DNA of 33,757 bases from Anaerolineales bacterium (lineage in GTDB: Bacteria; Chloroflexota; Anaerolineae; 4572-78; NAK82): the NCBI GenBank assembly GCA_020343875.1, contig CP070811.1:4562348-4596104 (forward strand), in the 5' to 3' direction. The notes beneath the pieces were generated by a model, which was given only the letters and a program-made list of their open reading frames with translations, did not search any database and was not told the origin of the DNA. The position numbers and the translations under genes are program-made. Shown piece after piece: positions 15,782 to 24,672 of the stretch; position 1 is the stretch's first letter, and every line of letters starts with the position of its first letter.

Positions 15782-15904
15782 CCCCCCAATTGAAGTGGTA
15801 TTGATAGGCCAAATTGAGCACCCTGGGTGACCCAAAATCGAGCATTCCAACTGCTTCGATGGGCCATTCGCGGTAAACGACCAAGGTTGATGTAACCTTT
15901 CAAT

Positions 15905-15934
15905 GCTCCCGCCATTTACTCATGTGGCGGGAGC
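15905..15934. terminator. Hairpin between convergent genes, possible bidirectional terminator
   Basis: GCTCCCGCCA (15905-15914) and TGGCGGGAGC (15925-15934) form a perfect 10-bp stem with a 10-nt loop. It lies between the GTPase gene (plus) and rarA (minus), which end at 15781 and 16021. T-runs are weak on both sides. Nothing else was recognised in 15782-16020. Confidence 0.6.
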
Positions 15935-16020
15935 TAACGTTATGCGAGGTTCGACACAAATGTCATCGCTGGCAGCGTTAGCGGAGCCATTGGACTGGCT
16001 GGGGCCGGGAAACCTTTGGC

Positions 16021-18351
16021 TTATTTGTGGGCCGACAGATAGAGCACCTGCGACGTCCAGGCCACGGTCTGGTCACGCAGTTGGTGCTCAAAGAGGGCTT
16101 GTACCTGGCCCAGTTCGTCAGTGGAGAGATAGTGGCGCAGGTGTTGAGCATAGGTCGGTCGCTGGTGGTCAGAGCTGATGCTGAACCAGCGCACCAGGTG
16201 TTGGGGGCTGATCAGTTGCTGAGCCGTGACTGTCTCAACCTGGATGTGCACGTCCGATAGGCCAGGCATTTCGCTCCTGGCCTGCTGGGTGCCCTGCCCC
16301 GTGTCTGGATGCGAAACGCTAGCCATCATGGAAAAGGCAGCCTCCAGGTCGGCCCTGTCCCAGTTGACCATCGGGTCATCAGGATTGGCGTAGATGGCCT
16401 CTTCGGCGGTGATCAGTTGCTGACGCAGGGTTTCGTCGAGGGGGGAAAGGTCCACCAGCCGATACAGGCGCTGGGCATGGTGTGGCACGACTTCGGCCAG
16501 GGACAGTCGACCTGCCTGGCTGAGTAAGGAAGCGATGATGTGGGCTGCAGTCGCTTTATCGGGGTGGCGAGTGAGGACGTTGCGCCCTATCACTGCGTCG
16601 AAGTGGATACCTGCTTGACCTGGCCTGGACTCAGGTTGCGGGCCCAGCTGAGCGGCGATGAGATCAGGCAGCGCCTCCAAGGTGCCGCTCAGAATTATGG
16701 GCTGTGAGAGCGCCTCCAGCTGGATGGCCTGCTCGCGCAAGACCTTGGCAGTCTGCTCGTCAGCGGCCAGCGCCCATACTCCGCCCACGGGTGTGCGGCG
16801 CACTGCTTCCCACATCAGCAGCCCAGTTGCGGCATTCAGATCAAGGACCAGGCTATGCCGTTCAAGTCTGGCCTCTTTGATCACCCGGTCGCGCAAGGCG
16901 GATAGTTGCTCACCGACGTTACTTAAGGTACGCTGTAGCCAGCGGTTGTAGGTAGGGGGGGCAGCCTCTTTTTGCTCGTGGCCCCGCTCGTCCTGGATCG
17001 CAACCGGCGAGTGCTCCTGTTCCAACATGGCTGCCAATTGTGCCTCTCGGTGCCGGGTCACCTGTTCTTTGACCTCAGCCTCGTGGCCCTGGTCGGTCGG
17101 CCGATAAAAGACGCGTCCTTGCAGGCTCTCCGGCAAGTATTGTTGCGTCACCCAGTGGTCTCGGTAGGCGTGGGGGTACAAATATCCCTGCCCATGTCCC
17201 AGGTCTTCCGCATCGCGGCTGGCGTCCTTTAGATGATCCGGGACCTCCTCCTCTCGCTCTCGCTCAACCGCAGCAATGGCATCGAACAGGGCGAAGGCAC
17301 TGTTGCTCTTGGGTGCCGTCGCCAGGTAGATGCAAGCCTCCGCCAGGTGGAAGCGTCCCTCAGGCAAGCCCACGTAATCGAAAGCCTGCGCGCAGGCTGT
17401 CACCACACGCACAGCGTTGGGGTCGGCCATGCCCACATCCTCTCCGGCGAAGATGAGCATGCGGCGGAACATGAAGCGCGGGTCTTCACCAGCGTAGAGC
17501 ATGCGGGCCAGCCAATATAGGGCCGCGTCCGGGTCGGACCCGCGCAGGCTTTTGATGAAGGCGCTGATGGTGTCGAAGTGGACATCGCCATCCTTGTCGT
17601 AGAGAACGGCCCGGCGCTGGATAGACTCCTCGGCCACTGCCAGGTCCACCCGGATAATGCCCTGCTCGGTTGGCAGTGTTGTCTCCACTGCCAGTTCCAG
17701 CGCATTTAGTACACCACGGGCGTCCCCATTGGCTACGTTAACCAGGTGGTCCAGTGCATCCTGGTCTATCTGAACCTGGAGGCGGCCGTAGCCTCGCTCG
17801 GGGTCGGTCAGAGCCTGGTCAGCAATGTGCCGCAGGTCTTCTTCGCTCAGCCTCCGCAACTCAAAGATACGCGAGCGGCTGACCAGGGCTTTGATGACTT
17901 CGAAGTAGGGGTTCTCGGTGGTGGCACCCACCAGGATGATCGTGCCATTCTCTACGTGGGGAAGCAGAGCATCTTGCTGAGCCTTGTTGAAGCGATGTAC
18001 TTCATCCACAAAGAGTATGGTGCGCTGTGCATACATGCCTCGTCGCTCCTGGGCGACCGCAATCGCTTCGCGGATGTTCTTTACCCCAGCCAGCACGGCG
18101 TTGATGGCGATGAAATGTGCTTGAGTGGTATTGGCGATGATACGGGCCAGCGTTGTCTTGCCGGTACCGGGCGGGCCGTAAAAGATGAGCGACGACAGTT
18201 GGTCGGCCTGGATAGCGCGCCGCAGCAGCCGGCCCGGCCCAACGATGTGTTCCTGACCCACAAACTCGTCGAGGGTGCGTGGCCGCATACGGGCAGCCAA
18301 AGGTGCTTCGCGAGCTATTTGTTCCTGGCGGACATGATCGAATAGGTCCAT
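16021..18351 (-). CDS. rarA: RarA/MgsA-type AAA+ ATPase fused to methyltransferase-like region
   Basis: 776 residues from ATG 18351 (a TTG one codon upstream is possible). The first ~430 residues are RarA: Walker A GPPGTGKT (59-66), Walker B 'ILFVDEVHRF', sensor 'GATTENPYFEV' and the C-terminal 'AEACIYLATAPKSN' and 'YLYPHAY' of the family. RarA acts at stalled replication forks and with clamp-loader-like activity. Bacterial RarA normally ends here, but this protein continues for about 340 residues. That part contains a Rossmann-like 'LVLDLNAATGLLMWEA' and 'FDAVIGRNVLT', compatible with a class I SAM-dependent methyltransferase fold. The GxGxG-like loop is degenerate (DLNAATG), so activity is uncertain. 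It is convergent with the GTPase gene. Confidence 0.88.
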   Translation of the reverse strand: MDLFDHVRQEQIAREAPLAARMRPRTLDEFVGQEHIVGPGRLLRRAIQADQLSSLIFYGPPGTGKTTLARIIANTTQAHFIAINAVLAGVKNIREAIAVAQERRGMYAQRTILFVDEVHRFNKAQQDALLPHVENGTIILVGATTENPYFEVIKALVSRSRIFELRRLSEEDLRHIADQALTDPERGYGRLQVQIDQDALDHLVNVANGDARGVLNALELAVETTLPTEQGIIRVDLAVAEESIQRRAVLYDKDGDVHFDTISAFIKSLRGSDPDAALYWLARMLYAGEDPRFMFRRMLIFAGEDVGMADPNAVRVVTACAQAFDYVGLPEGRFHLAEACIYLATAPKSNSAFALFDAIAAVEREREEEVPDHLKDASRDAEDLGHGQGYLYPHAYRDHWVTQQYLPESLQGRVFYRPTDQGHEAEVKEQVTRHREAQLAAMLEQEHSPVAIQDERGHEQKEAAPPTYNRWLQRTLSNVGEQLSALRDRVIKEARLERHSLVLDLNAATGLLMWEAVRRTPVGGVWALAADEQTAKVLREQAIQLEALSQPIILSGTLEALPDLIAAQLGPQPESRPGQAGIHFDAVIGRNVLTRHPDKATAAHIIASLLSQAGRLSLAEVVPHHAQRLYRLVDLSPLDETLRQQLITAEEAIYANPDDPMVNWDRADLEAAFSMMASVSHPDTGQGTQQARSEMPGLSDVHIQVETVTAQQLISPQHLVRWFSISSDHQRPTYAQHLRHYLSTDELGQVQALFEHQLRDQTVAWTSQVLYLSAHK

Positions 18352-18392
18352 CAAATAATCCCTGTGGGGAGCGCTTACTCACTGAATATGGC

Positions 18393-18445
18393 ACACCCAT
18401 GGGGCGTGATACACCCTTGGGGCGTGAACACCCACTGGGCCTTAA
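18393..18445. repeat. Three tandem ~18-nt units in the rarA leader
   Basis: Units start at 18393 (ACACCCATGGGGCGTGAT), 18411 (ACACCCTTGGGGCGTGA) and 18428 (ACACCCACTGGGCCTTAA). Each has a CCC/GGG core and is partly self-complementary. They lie between a possible minus-strand -10 (TACAAT, 18451-18446) and the rarA start codon, so they would be in the 5' untranslated leader or act as operator sites. Two CATCTTGGG copies (18455-18463, 18472-18480) follow beside them. Confidence 0.6.
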
Positions 18446-18451
18446 ATTGTA
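18446..18451 (-). promoter_or_regulatory. Possible rarA -10 element
   Basis: TACAAT on the minus strand (18451-18446), about 95 nt upstream of the rarA ATG. The -35 position has no good match, so this is weak. Confidence 0.3.
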
Positions 18452-18499
18452 CCACATCTTGGGTTTATGAGCATCTTGGGCATTTCGAGAATATTCAGG

Positions 18500-18522
18500 T
18501 CAGCCGTTCTCCTGGCGGCTGA
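18500..18522. other. Intergenic hairpin upstream of the phosphoribosyltransferase gene
   Basis: TCAGCCG (18500-18506) and CGGCTGA (18516-18522) form a perfect 7-bp stem with a 9-nt loop. A second, longer-range pair GGGTGCGT (18562-18569) / ACGCACCC (18636-18643) lies between it and the promoter at 18659. Their role is unknown. The rest of the gap 18352-18744 holds the tandem units and the promoters listed. Confidence 0.35.
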
Positions 18523-18658
18523 GCTTGAACAAATGGCGTGCTGTTTTGGGATCTCATCAGCGGGTGCGTTCTGAAATTAGGGAAATCCGGGCAAATATGA
18601 GGCGATTCGCCGCTGTGCTTTCCCGATTGCTTGGGACGCACCCCAGCATGCATCTTCG

Positions 18659-18687
18659 TTGACACAAAGGCCGGGATGGGGTACAAT
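18659..18687 (+). promoter_or_regulatory. Promoter of phosphoribosyltransferase gene
   Basis: TTGACA (18659-18664), a 17-nt spacer and TACAAT (18682-18687): one mismatch from the sigma-70 consensus. Transcription would start near 18694, 50 nt before ATG 18745. Confidence 0.85.
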
Positions 18688-18744
18688 CATCAACACTGTC
18701 CGCACTGGATAGTGACAGCATAGACTTATGAAGAGGCGGACTTG

Positions 18745-19269
18745 ATGTTCCCTTCGACCGACGATGACCTGCGGCGCGAATTCCTGTCTTGGGCCGATGT
18801 GGATGCGCTCATCAGTCACCTGTTGCCACAATTCTCGGGCGAATTTGATGGGCTGTTGATGATCACGCGCGGGGGGCTGATTCCGGGTGGCTATCTGGTC
18901 GAGGCGATGGGGATTGAACATGTATTGACGGCCTCGGTTCAGTTTTCTCCTACCATTAGAAGCAGTCTGGCTTGGCCTACGTTTGTGCAATTTCCCAGCG
19001 ATGCTTTGTTGATGCGCAGGCGCATCCTGATTGTAGATGACGTTTGGGCTCATGGACGGACCATAGTTTTCGTCAAAGGCCGCGTCATCGCTGCTGGCGC
19101 CCGGGCCGAGACGGCTGTGCTCCATTATCGGTCGCGCAGTAACCTCTTCCCCAACACCGGCCCTGATTACTACGGTGCCATCACCGATCGTTACATCGTA
19201 TACCCCTGGGAGTCACCCCCGATCGTGGACACCGCCGCTGAAACCCGACCTACGCCACCCATCAATTGA
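18745..19269 (+). CDS. Phosphoribosyltransferase (HGPRT/XPRT-like)
   Basis: 174 residues. The PRPP-binding loop is at about 94-106 (ILIVDDVWAHGRT). 'MITRGGLIPGGYL' forms the other conserved loop, and the C-terminal 'DYYGAITDRYIVYPWE' matches purine-type phosphoribosyltransferases related to Gpt and archaeal Hpt. These add ribose-5-phosphate from PRPP to a purine base in salvage. The base used cannot be read from the sequence. ATG 18745 has an AGAGGCGG stretch upstream; a TTG one codon earlier is possible. The sensor kinase gene begins about 100 nt downstream and may be co-transcribed, since no separate promoter is evident. Confidence 0.85.
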   Translation: MFPSTDDDLRREFLSWADVDALISHLLPQFSGEFDGLLMITRGGLIPGGYLVEAMGIEHVLTASVQFSPTIRSSLAWPTFVQFPSDALLMRRRILIVDDVWAHGRTIVFVKGRVIAAGARAETAVLHYRSRSNLFPNTGPDYYGAITDRYIVYPWESPPIVDTAAETRPTPPIN

Positions 19270-19372
19270 CACCTGGGCCTGGATTCTGGAATTCTGGGGA
19301 TTCAAGAGTTAAGCAGCCAAGATGCAGAACCAGCAAGGAAATCGGAGATAGCAAAGGGGGCCTTTGACCTTC

Positions 19373-22141
19373 ATGCAAGGCTTATCCAGCCTGTTTCCTC
19401 TCATCCGTCGCCAAAACTTGGGGCTGCATCTGCTGGCACTGTATTTGCTCTTTGTTGTTCCCATCTTGGGCGCAGCCATCTTCTTTGATGTGAGTGCTGG
19501 TCAGCGGCTGCGCGACGATGTAGCTGCTGCCGATTTGAGCCTGGCCCAAGCCATTGCGTTGGAGACCGACGCCCTGCTGATCAAGGCCCAGCAGGCCGTG
19601 GTTGAGTTTGCGCGCATGCCGGCTGTGATTAACTCGGATGTGGCGGAAATGGAAAGGGCTTTTGGCACCGCGTCTGCTGCCCGTCAGGACATTAACCTGT
19701 TCTACCGCCTCGACGCCAGCGGCGTGATGGTTTTTCACTATCCCACCGGCCCGGGCAGCACAGTGGGGGTGGATTTTTCGTTCCGTGATTACTTCACAGC
19801 AGCCCGGCTCAGCGATGGCCCGGTCTTTTCCAAGGGCCGCATCTCGCCCACTACCCAGCGCCCGGTCGCTACCGTGGTGGTGCCAATCCGTCAAGCCGGC
19901 CGCTTTGACGGTGTCGTAGCCACCAACTTGGAGCTTCAGCGCTTGGCCCAAACCTTGATCGTCATTGGGCAGGAACAAGGTGGGCAGCGTGGCTTGCAGG
20001 TATTGCTGGTCGACTCAGCAGGCCAGGTGATAGCGGACTCGCAGCCAGACTCCGAGCTTCTGTACGTTGCGCTGGACGAAGTGCCGGGCGTCAGGCAGGC
20101 ATTGGCTGGCCAGGAAGGTTCGTTGCTGGCCCACGATGAAAGCGGGCGTGAGTGGCTTTACAGCTATGTCCCTATTCCCACGCCAGCCTGGGGGGTCATC
20201 GTCCGGCGGCCCACCGAAGTCGCCTTTTCCACCTCGCGCAGCTTTCACCGCGGGCTTTTTATTGCGGTGGCACTTTTCCTGATCGGGGCTGCCCTATTCT
20301 GGTTTAGACTGGCCGACCGCGTGATCCAACCGCTGGAAAGTATGACGCGCTTTGGTGAAGTGGTGGGCCAATCGGTGATTCCGGACCACCCAGTCAGAGC
20401 CAAGCTGTCCCCCATTGCACAACGTCGCGACCAAATGGGCCAGTTGGCGCAGACCTTACTCCGCATGGAGGAAGACATCTCGCGTCGTTTTGCCGAGTTA
20501 TCCACTTTGCTCGAAACCAGCACCGCTGTCGTTTCCAGCCTGAACACACAGCGAGTGATCGACAGCATCTTGGAGGAGATTCAGCGCCTGCTGACTGTGG
20601 ACTCATGTGCTATCTTGACCGAGAACGAAGCCACCCAGCAACTGGAAATACGTGCCAGCCAGGGTTTGAGCCGGGATTATGTGGATAACTTGCGCCTGGA
20701 TACCCATGACCGCCGATTACCTGCCTTACGCGCTATTGACACCGGATCGCCTATTCAGGTGTCCGATGTGGAGTCCGATCCGGCTATGGCTTCCATCTTG
20801 CCCCTGATTCGCTCTGAAGGTTACCGGTCGTTGCTGGCTGTGCCCCTGGTGACACAGCACGGCCCGCCGGCAGTGTTGGTGGTCTATCGCTCTGATGTGC
20901 ATCGCTTTGCCGAAGCCGAGATTGGGCTGGCAGCCAGCTTCGCCAACCACGCTGCGATGGCTCTGGAAAACGCTACCCTGTTCAACCTCACCGACGAAGA
21001 GTTGCAGAAGCAAGTGAAATCGCTGCGCGCGCTCAATCAGGTTGCCCAGACTGTCAGCCAGTCGCTGGTACTGGATGATGTGCTGGCCAACGCCGTCGAG
21101 GCCGTGCTCCATGTGATGGAAACTGATACCGCGTGGATTTACCTGCTGCGTGAAGGAGAGACTACTATGCATCTGCGCGTTCATCGTGGCTTTTCCCCTG
21201 GTTTGGCGGAACAGGTCAGCCGGGTGGAAGTAGGCTCTGGATTGAACGGACAGGTGGCCATGACTGGTACTCCCCTGCTGGTGCAGGACATACCCCTGAA
21301 TCCTAGCCTTGGCCAACAAGTGCTGGCTCAGGAGGGACTGAGCTCATTTGCTGCCGTGCCCCTGCGTGCCAAAGAGAGCATTGTAGGCGTATTGGGAGTA
21401 GCCGCCCGGGATGATCGTCAATTCAGTGACGGGGAGGTTGACTTGCTCTCGGCTATTGGCGGCCAGGTAGGTATTGCCGTGGAAAACGCCCGGCTATACC
21501 GTCGCAGCCGCCAGGCGGCTATCCTTGAAGAGCGTAACCGGGTGGCCCGCGAGATCCACGATTCGCTGGCCCAGGCCTTCACTGGCATCATTGTACAGCT
21601 TGAGGCGGCCGAGCGATTGTCTGGGCGTCGCCCGCAACAGGCCCAGACCAGTCTGCGCAAAGCGCGTGACCTGGCGCGCATCAGCCTGCAAGAGGCGCGC
21701 CGGTCTGTTTGGGGGTTGCGCCCTCGCGGCTTGGAGGATCAGTCCTTGACCGAAGCGTTACATAACCAAGTCCGGGCCATTCAAGGCGAAAATGGCCTCA
21801 CTGTGCGCTTTACTACCTCCGGGGCTGAGCGAAATCTCTCCCCTGATGTGGAGATGAACTTGTTTCGCATTACTCAGGAAGCACTCAGCAACGTCCGACA
21901 ACACGCTCAAGCACGCCATGCCGGGATCCAGCTTGATTATGGGGCACAATACGTGCGGCTGGTGATCTGGGACGATGGCGTTGGCTTGCCAACTGATGAC
22001 AGCGCCGTCCGATGGGAGGAGGATGGACGCGGGTTTGGGCTGATCGGAATGCAGGAACGGGCCACGCTGCTGGGCGGCCAGATGAGTGTCGCCAGTGCCC
22101 CAGGCGAAGGGGCTCGCATCGAGGTGATTGTGCCAGGCTAG
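19373..22141 (+). CDS. Cache-HAMP-GAF-GAF sensor histidine kinase (HisKA_3, NarX/NreB type)
   Basis: About 922 residues from ATG 19373 (AGGGGG 12 nt upstream); TTG 19364, closer to that ribosome binding site, is a real alternative. Order: membrane helix (about 16-36), periplasmic dCache-like sensor (about 40-290), second helix (about 294-314), HAMP linker, two GAF domains (about 385-545 and 560-720), HisKA_3 with H729 in 'REIHDSLAQAF', and HATPase_c ending 'GFGLIGMQERA-LLGG'. All catalytic features of the NarL-partner kinase class are present. The response regulator gene starts 16 nt downstream, so they form a two-component pair. The Cache domain implies an extracellular small-molecule ligand, not identified here. 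Confidence 0.93.
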   Translation: MQGLSSLFPLIRRQNLGLHLLALYLLFVVPILGAAIFFDVSAGQRLRDDVAAADLSLAQAIALETDALLIKAQQAVVEFARMPAVINSDVAEMERAFGTASAARQDINLFYRLDASGVMVFHYPTGPGSTVGVDFSFRDYFTAARLSDGPVFSKGRISPTTQRPVATVVVPIRQAGRFDGVVATNLELQRLAQTLIVIGQEQGGQRGLQVLLVDSAGQVIADSQPDSELLYVALDEVPGVRQALAGQEGSLLAHDESGREWLYSYVPIPTPAWGVIVRRPTEVAFSTSRSFHRGLFIAVALFLIGAALFWFRLADRVIQPLESMTRFGEVVGQSVIPDHPVRAKLSPIAQRRDQMGQLAQTLLRMEEDISRRFAELSTLLETSTAVVSSLNTQRVIDSILEEIQRLLTVDSCAILTENEATQQLEIRASQGLSRDYVDNLRLDTHDRRLPALRAIDTGSPIQVSDVESDPAMASILPLIRSEGYRSLLAVPLVTQHGPPAVLVVYRSDVHRFAEAEIGLAASFANHAAMALENATLFNLTDEELQKQVKSLRALNQVAQTVSQSLVLDDVLANAVEAVLHVMETDTAWIYLLREGETTMHLRVHRGFSPGLAEQVSRVEVGSGLNGQVAMTGTPLLVQDIPLNPSLGQQVLAQEGLSSFAAVPLRAKESIVGVLGVAARDDRQFSDGEVDLLSAIGGQVGIAVENARLYRRSRQAAILEERNRVAREIHDSLAQAFTGIIVQLEAAERLSGRRPQQAQTSLRKARDLARISLQEARRSVWGLRPRGLEDQSLTEALHNQVRAIQGENGLTVRFTTSGAERNLSPDVEMNLFRITQEALSNVRQHAQARHAGIQLDYGAQYVRLVIWDDGVGLPTDDSAVRWEEDGRGFGLIGMQERATLLGGQMSVASAPGEGARIEVIVPG

Positions 22142-22157
22142 GCGCAGGGGAAGCGAT

Positions 22158-22844
22158 ATGAGTGTGGAGAAAGTGATTCGTGTGCTGGTAGCCGACGATC
22201 ATCCCGTCGTGCGCGAGGGCTTGAGTGCCATCGTGGACGCTGAGGATGACATCCTGGTCGTCGGAGAGGCGTGGAATGGGGAAGAGGCCGTTCGTTTAGC
22301 CCACCAACTCCACCCCGACGTGGTGTTGATGGACTTGAAGATGCCCAAAATGGATGGCGTCGAGGCCATCCAACGTATCCGGGCCGAGGTGCCTGAAACC
22401 TACGTGCTGATCCTTACCACCTATGCCGACGATGACTACATTGAGGCTGGAATTCGGGCCGGTGCCCGGGGCTATTTGTTAAAGGACGCGCCGCCCGACG
22501 AACTGGTGCGCGCCATCCGCGTCGTGTCACGGGGTGAGTCGCTGTTGGAGCCAATCGTCGCCGCCAAAGTGCTTGATAAATTGAGTGCCTTGATGACCAA
22601 TAGCGATTCTGATGTTATGAACCACTCTGAGCGCACCCCTTCACTCACTCCCCGCGAAAGAGAAACCCTCATCTTGCTGGCAAGCGGAGCGCGAAACAAA
22701 GACATCGCCGACGCTCTCTTCATCAGCGAGCGGACAGTCAAAGTTCACATCACCAGCCTGATGCAGAAACTTGACGCCAGTACCCGCACCGAAGCAGTCG
22801 CCAGGGCCATAAAACAAGGGCTGATCGAATTGGATGTGTTTTGA
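22158..22844 (+). CDS. NarL/FixJ-family response regulator
   Basis: 228 residues. The receiver domain has the acidic pocket D13/D14, phospho-acceptor D59 in 'VVLMDLKMPKMDG', and the conserved Thr and Lys ('LILTTYADD', 'GYLLKDAP'). A LuxR-type helix-turn-helix follows ('LTPRERETLILLASGARNKDIA' through 'TVKVHITSLMQKLDA'). It is the cognate regulator of the kinase just upstream. ATG 22158 is preceded by AGGGGAAG. Target genes are unknown; the liv operon downstream is one candidate by proximity only. Confidence 0.95.
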   Translation: MSVEKVIRVLVADDHPVVREGLSAIVDAEDDILVVGEAWNGEEAVRLAHQLHPDVVLMDLKMPKMDGVEAIQRIRAEVPETYVLILTTYADDDYIEAGIRAGARGYLLKDAPPDELVRAIRVVSRGESLLEPIVAAKVLDKLSALMTNSDSDVMNHSERTPSLTPRERETLILLASGARNKDIADALFISERTVKVHITSLMQKLDASTRTEAVARAIKQGLIELDVF

Positions 22845-23051
22845 AGGCCCATCCAGATCAGGCAGACCAAACGTACTATACCAGCGTGCAAAAGGTACTA
22901 GAAAGGCGGGGGTAAGAATCGACCTTTTGGTGTAGACCGATCTTCCCTGACAGACGATGACAGAAGGGCGCATGGCTGGTATGATATGATAACTAATGAA
23001 ACAGACTTTGGCGCCCCTGGAGATTGAGGATTTGGACCAGCGATGGGCCTT
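22844..23051. repeat. Widely spaced 10-bp inverted repeat flanking 188 nt
   Basis: AAGGCCCATC (22844-22853) is the exact reverse complement of GATGGGCCTT (23042-23051). The first copy touches the response-regulator stop; the second is followed by TTTTC. It could be a large stem-loop terminator or the ends of a small degenerate element. The liv promoter lies inside. No other gene was seen in 22845-23229. Confidence 0.4.
22957..22985 (+). promoter_or_regulatory. Promoter of the liv-type operon
   Basis: ATGACA (22957-22962), a 17-nt spacer and TATGAT (22980-22985), preceded by TGG as in extended -10 promoters. This would give a leader of about 240 nt before the substrate-binding protein gene. 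Confidence 0.6.
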
Positions 23052-23229
23052 TTCTTGTATCTCCATTTGTTGATTCCCGATTCTCTGATCACCGATTTTT
23101 CATGGAAAGGAGGTGGTGTTCAGGACCATTTTAGTCAGGTTACGTGTCGTCGCCGGTGGTGCTAGTGTGGCAAGACTGACGACCTGTTGTGTATGAGCAA
23201 TTGCCTTTTCAAGGAGGAGATAGGAGAAA

Positions 23230-24561
23230 ATGAAACGCTCAGTACTTTTCACCTTGTTACTTACGCTGGTGTTGATCGCCGCCCAATGTGGGCCGGCCCC
23301 CACCGAACCCGCAGCGCCGACCGCGCCAGCCCAGGAAGAGCCGGCTGCCACCGAGGCCCCTCAAGAAGAACCCGCGCCGGCGGAGGTGAAGACGGTGGTG
23401 ATAGGTTTCACCACGTCGCAGACGGGTAACTACAACGTCTCATCTTTGCGTCAGGTGAATGGTCTGAAGTTATGGATGGACCAGGTGAATGGTGCGGGTG
23501 GGGTTCGGTTGAGTGACGGCACCGCGGTGATGTTTGAGGCGGTGACGTATGATGATGAGAGCAACACGGACCGGGTGCAGGAGCTGTACACGCGGCTGGC
23601 GACGGAGGACAACGCCGACTTTTTGATCAGTCCGTACTCGAGTGGTCTGACGGCGGCATCGGCGGTGATAGCCGAGCAGTATGGTAAGGTGATGATCACC
23701 ACGGGGGCTGCGTCGGATGCGACGTACAAGGAAGGTTTCACGCGGGTCTTCCAGGCGTATACGCCGGCCAGTCGTTATCTGACGGGTGCGGTGGACCTGC
23801 TGGGCACGATTGATCCAAATGCCAAGAAGATAGCCTTTGTGTATGAGAACGACAAGTTCTCGACTGACGTGGTGACGGCGGCCAAGGACTACGCTGAGTC
23901 GAAGGGGTATGAAGTCGTGCTGTTCGAGGGGTATGATTCGGATACGGCGGACTTTGGCCCGTTCATCAACAAGATTGAGGCAGCTGCGCCGGATGCGTTG
24001 ATGGGGGGCGGGCACTTCCAGGATGGGACCACCTTTGGGCGGCAGCTATATGAGAAGGAAGCTTCTCTCGCTTTTGTGACGCTGTTGGTGGCGCCGCCGG
24101 AGCCTGACTTTGCGGACTTGGGCGACGCGGCAGTAGGGGTGGTCGGACCCAGCCAGTGGGAGCCATTGGCGGCCTTCACGCCGGAATCGGCGGCTGCGGC
24201 TGGTCTGGAATGGTTTGGCGCGTTGGGCAGCGAGTTTGTGCGGGACTATGAGGCTGCCTATGCTGGAGAGGAGCCGTCCTATCATTCGGCGGGTGGCTAT
24301 GTGGCGGGGCAGATTTTGGAGAAGGCGATCAGGGCGGCGGATTCGATTGATCCAGAGGCCGTTAAGGCGGCCATGGACAATATGGATATGCTGACTTTTT
24401 ATGGTCGCATCAAGTTTGATACCAGCCCTGAGGCTCACGGCTTGCAGATTGGGCACGACATGGTCTACATTCAGTGGCAGAAGGATGCTGCGGGCAACCT
24501 GATGAAGCAGGTGGTCTGGCCTCTTGAGGGCGCTACCGCCGATACACTCTATCCCAAATAG
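23230..24561 (+). CDS. livK: Branched-chain amino acid/amide-type ABC transporter substrate-binding lipoprotein
   Basis: 443 residues. The N-terminus is a lipoprotein-type signal, 'LLTLVLIAAQC', with the lipid-anchoring Cys at about 20; the -1 residue is Gln, which is unusual for a lipobox. A Pro/Ala/Glu-rich linker (about 22-52) leads to a type 1 periplasmic-binding fold of the LivJ/LivK class ('IGFTTSQTGNY', 'LISPYSSGLTAA', 'YENDKFSTDVV'). It delivers ligand to the permeases coded downstream. The ligand could be branched-chain amino acids, amides, urea or similar. AAGGAGGAGATAGGAG lies just before ATG 23230. The gene's codons end in G more often than its neighbours', which may reflect high expression or a different history. 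Confidence 0.93.
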   Translation: MKRSVLFTLLLTLVLIAAQCGPAPTEPAAPTAPAQEEPAATEAPQEEPAPAEVKTVVIGFTTSQTGNYNVSSLRQVNGLKLWMDQVNGAGGVRLSDGTAVMFEAVTYDDESNTDRVQELYTRLATEDNADFLISPYSSGLTAASAVIAEQYGKVMITTGAASDATYKEGFTRVFQAYTPASRYLTGAVDLLGTIDPNAKKIAFVYENDKFSTDVVTAAKDYAESKGYEVVLFEGYDSDTADFGPFINKIEAAAPDALMGGGHFQDGTTFGRQLYEKEASLAFVTLLVAPPEPDFADLGDAAVGVVGPSQWEPLAAFTPESAAAAGLEWFGALGSEFVRDYEAAYAGEEPSYHSAGGYVAGQILEKAIRAADSIDPEAVKAAMDNMDMLTFYGRIKFDTSPEAHGLQIGHDMVYIQWQKDAAGNLMKQVVWPLEGATADTLYPK

Positions 24562-24578
24562 GCATACGTGGTTTGTTT

Positions 24579-24644
24579 GCCCCGCAGGTACCATCAGGCC
24601 ACCGACCGGGCAAGTGCGACGGCCTGTGATGTTGCCTGCGGGGC
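24579..24644 (+). other. Structured livK-livH intercistronic stem
   Basis: GCCCCGCAGG (24579-24588) and CCTGCGGGGC (24635-24644) are a perfect 10-bp inverted repeat. Nested inside are AGGCC and GGCCT (24596-24600 and 24620-24624), allowing a second stem. TTTGC follows, so termination would be partial at most. Such structures after binding-protein genes commonly protect the 3' end of that mRNA and lower expression of the permease genes. Confidence 0.6.
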
Positions 24645-24672
24645 TTTGCTCAGTACACCATAGGAGATGTAT

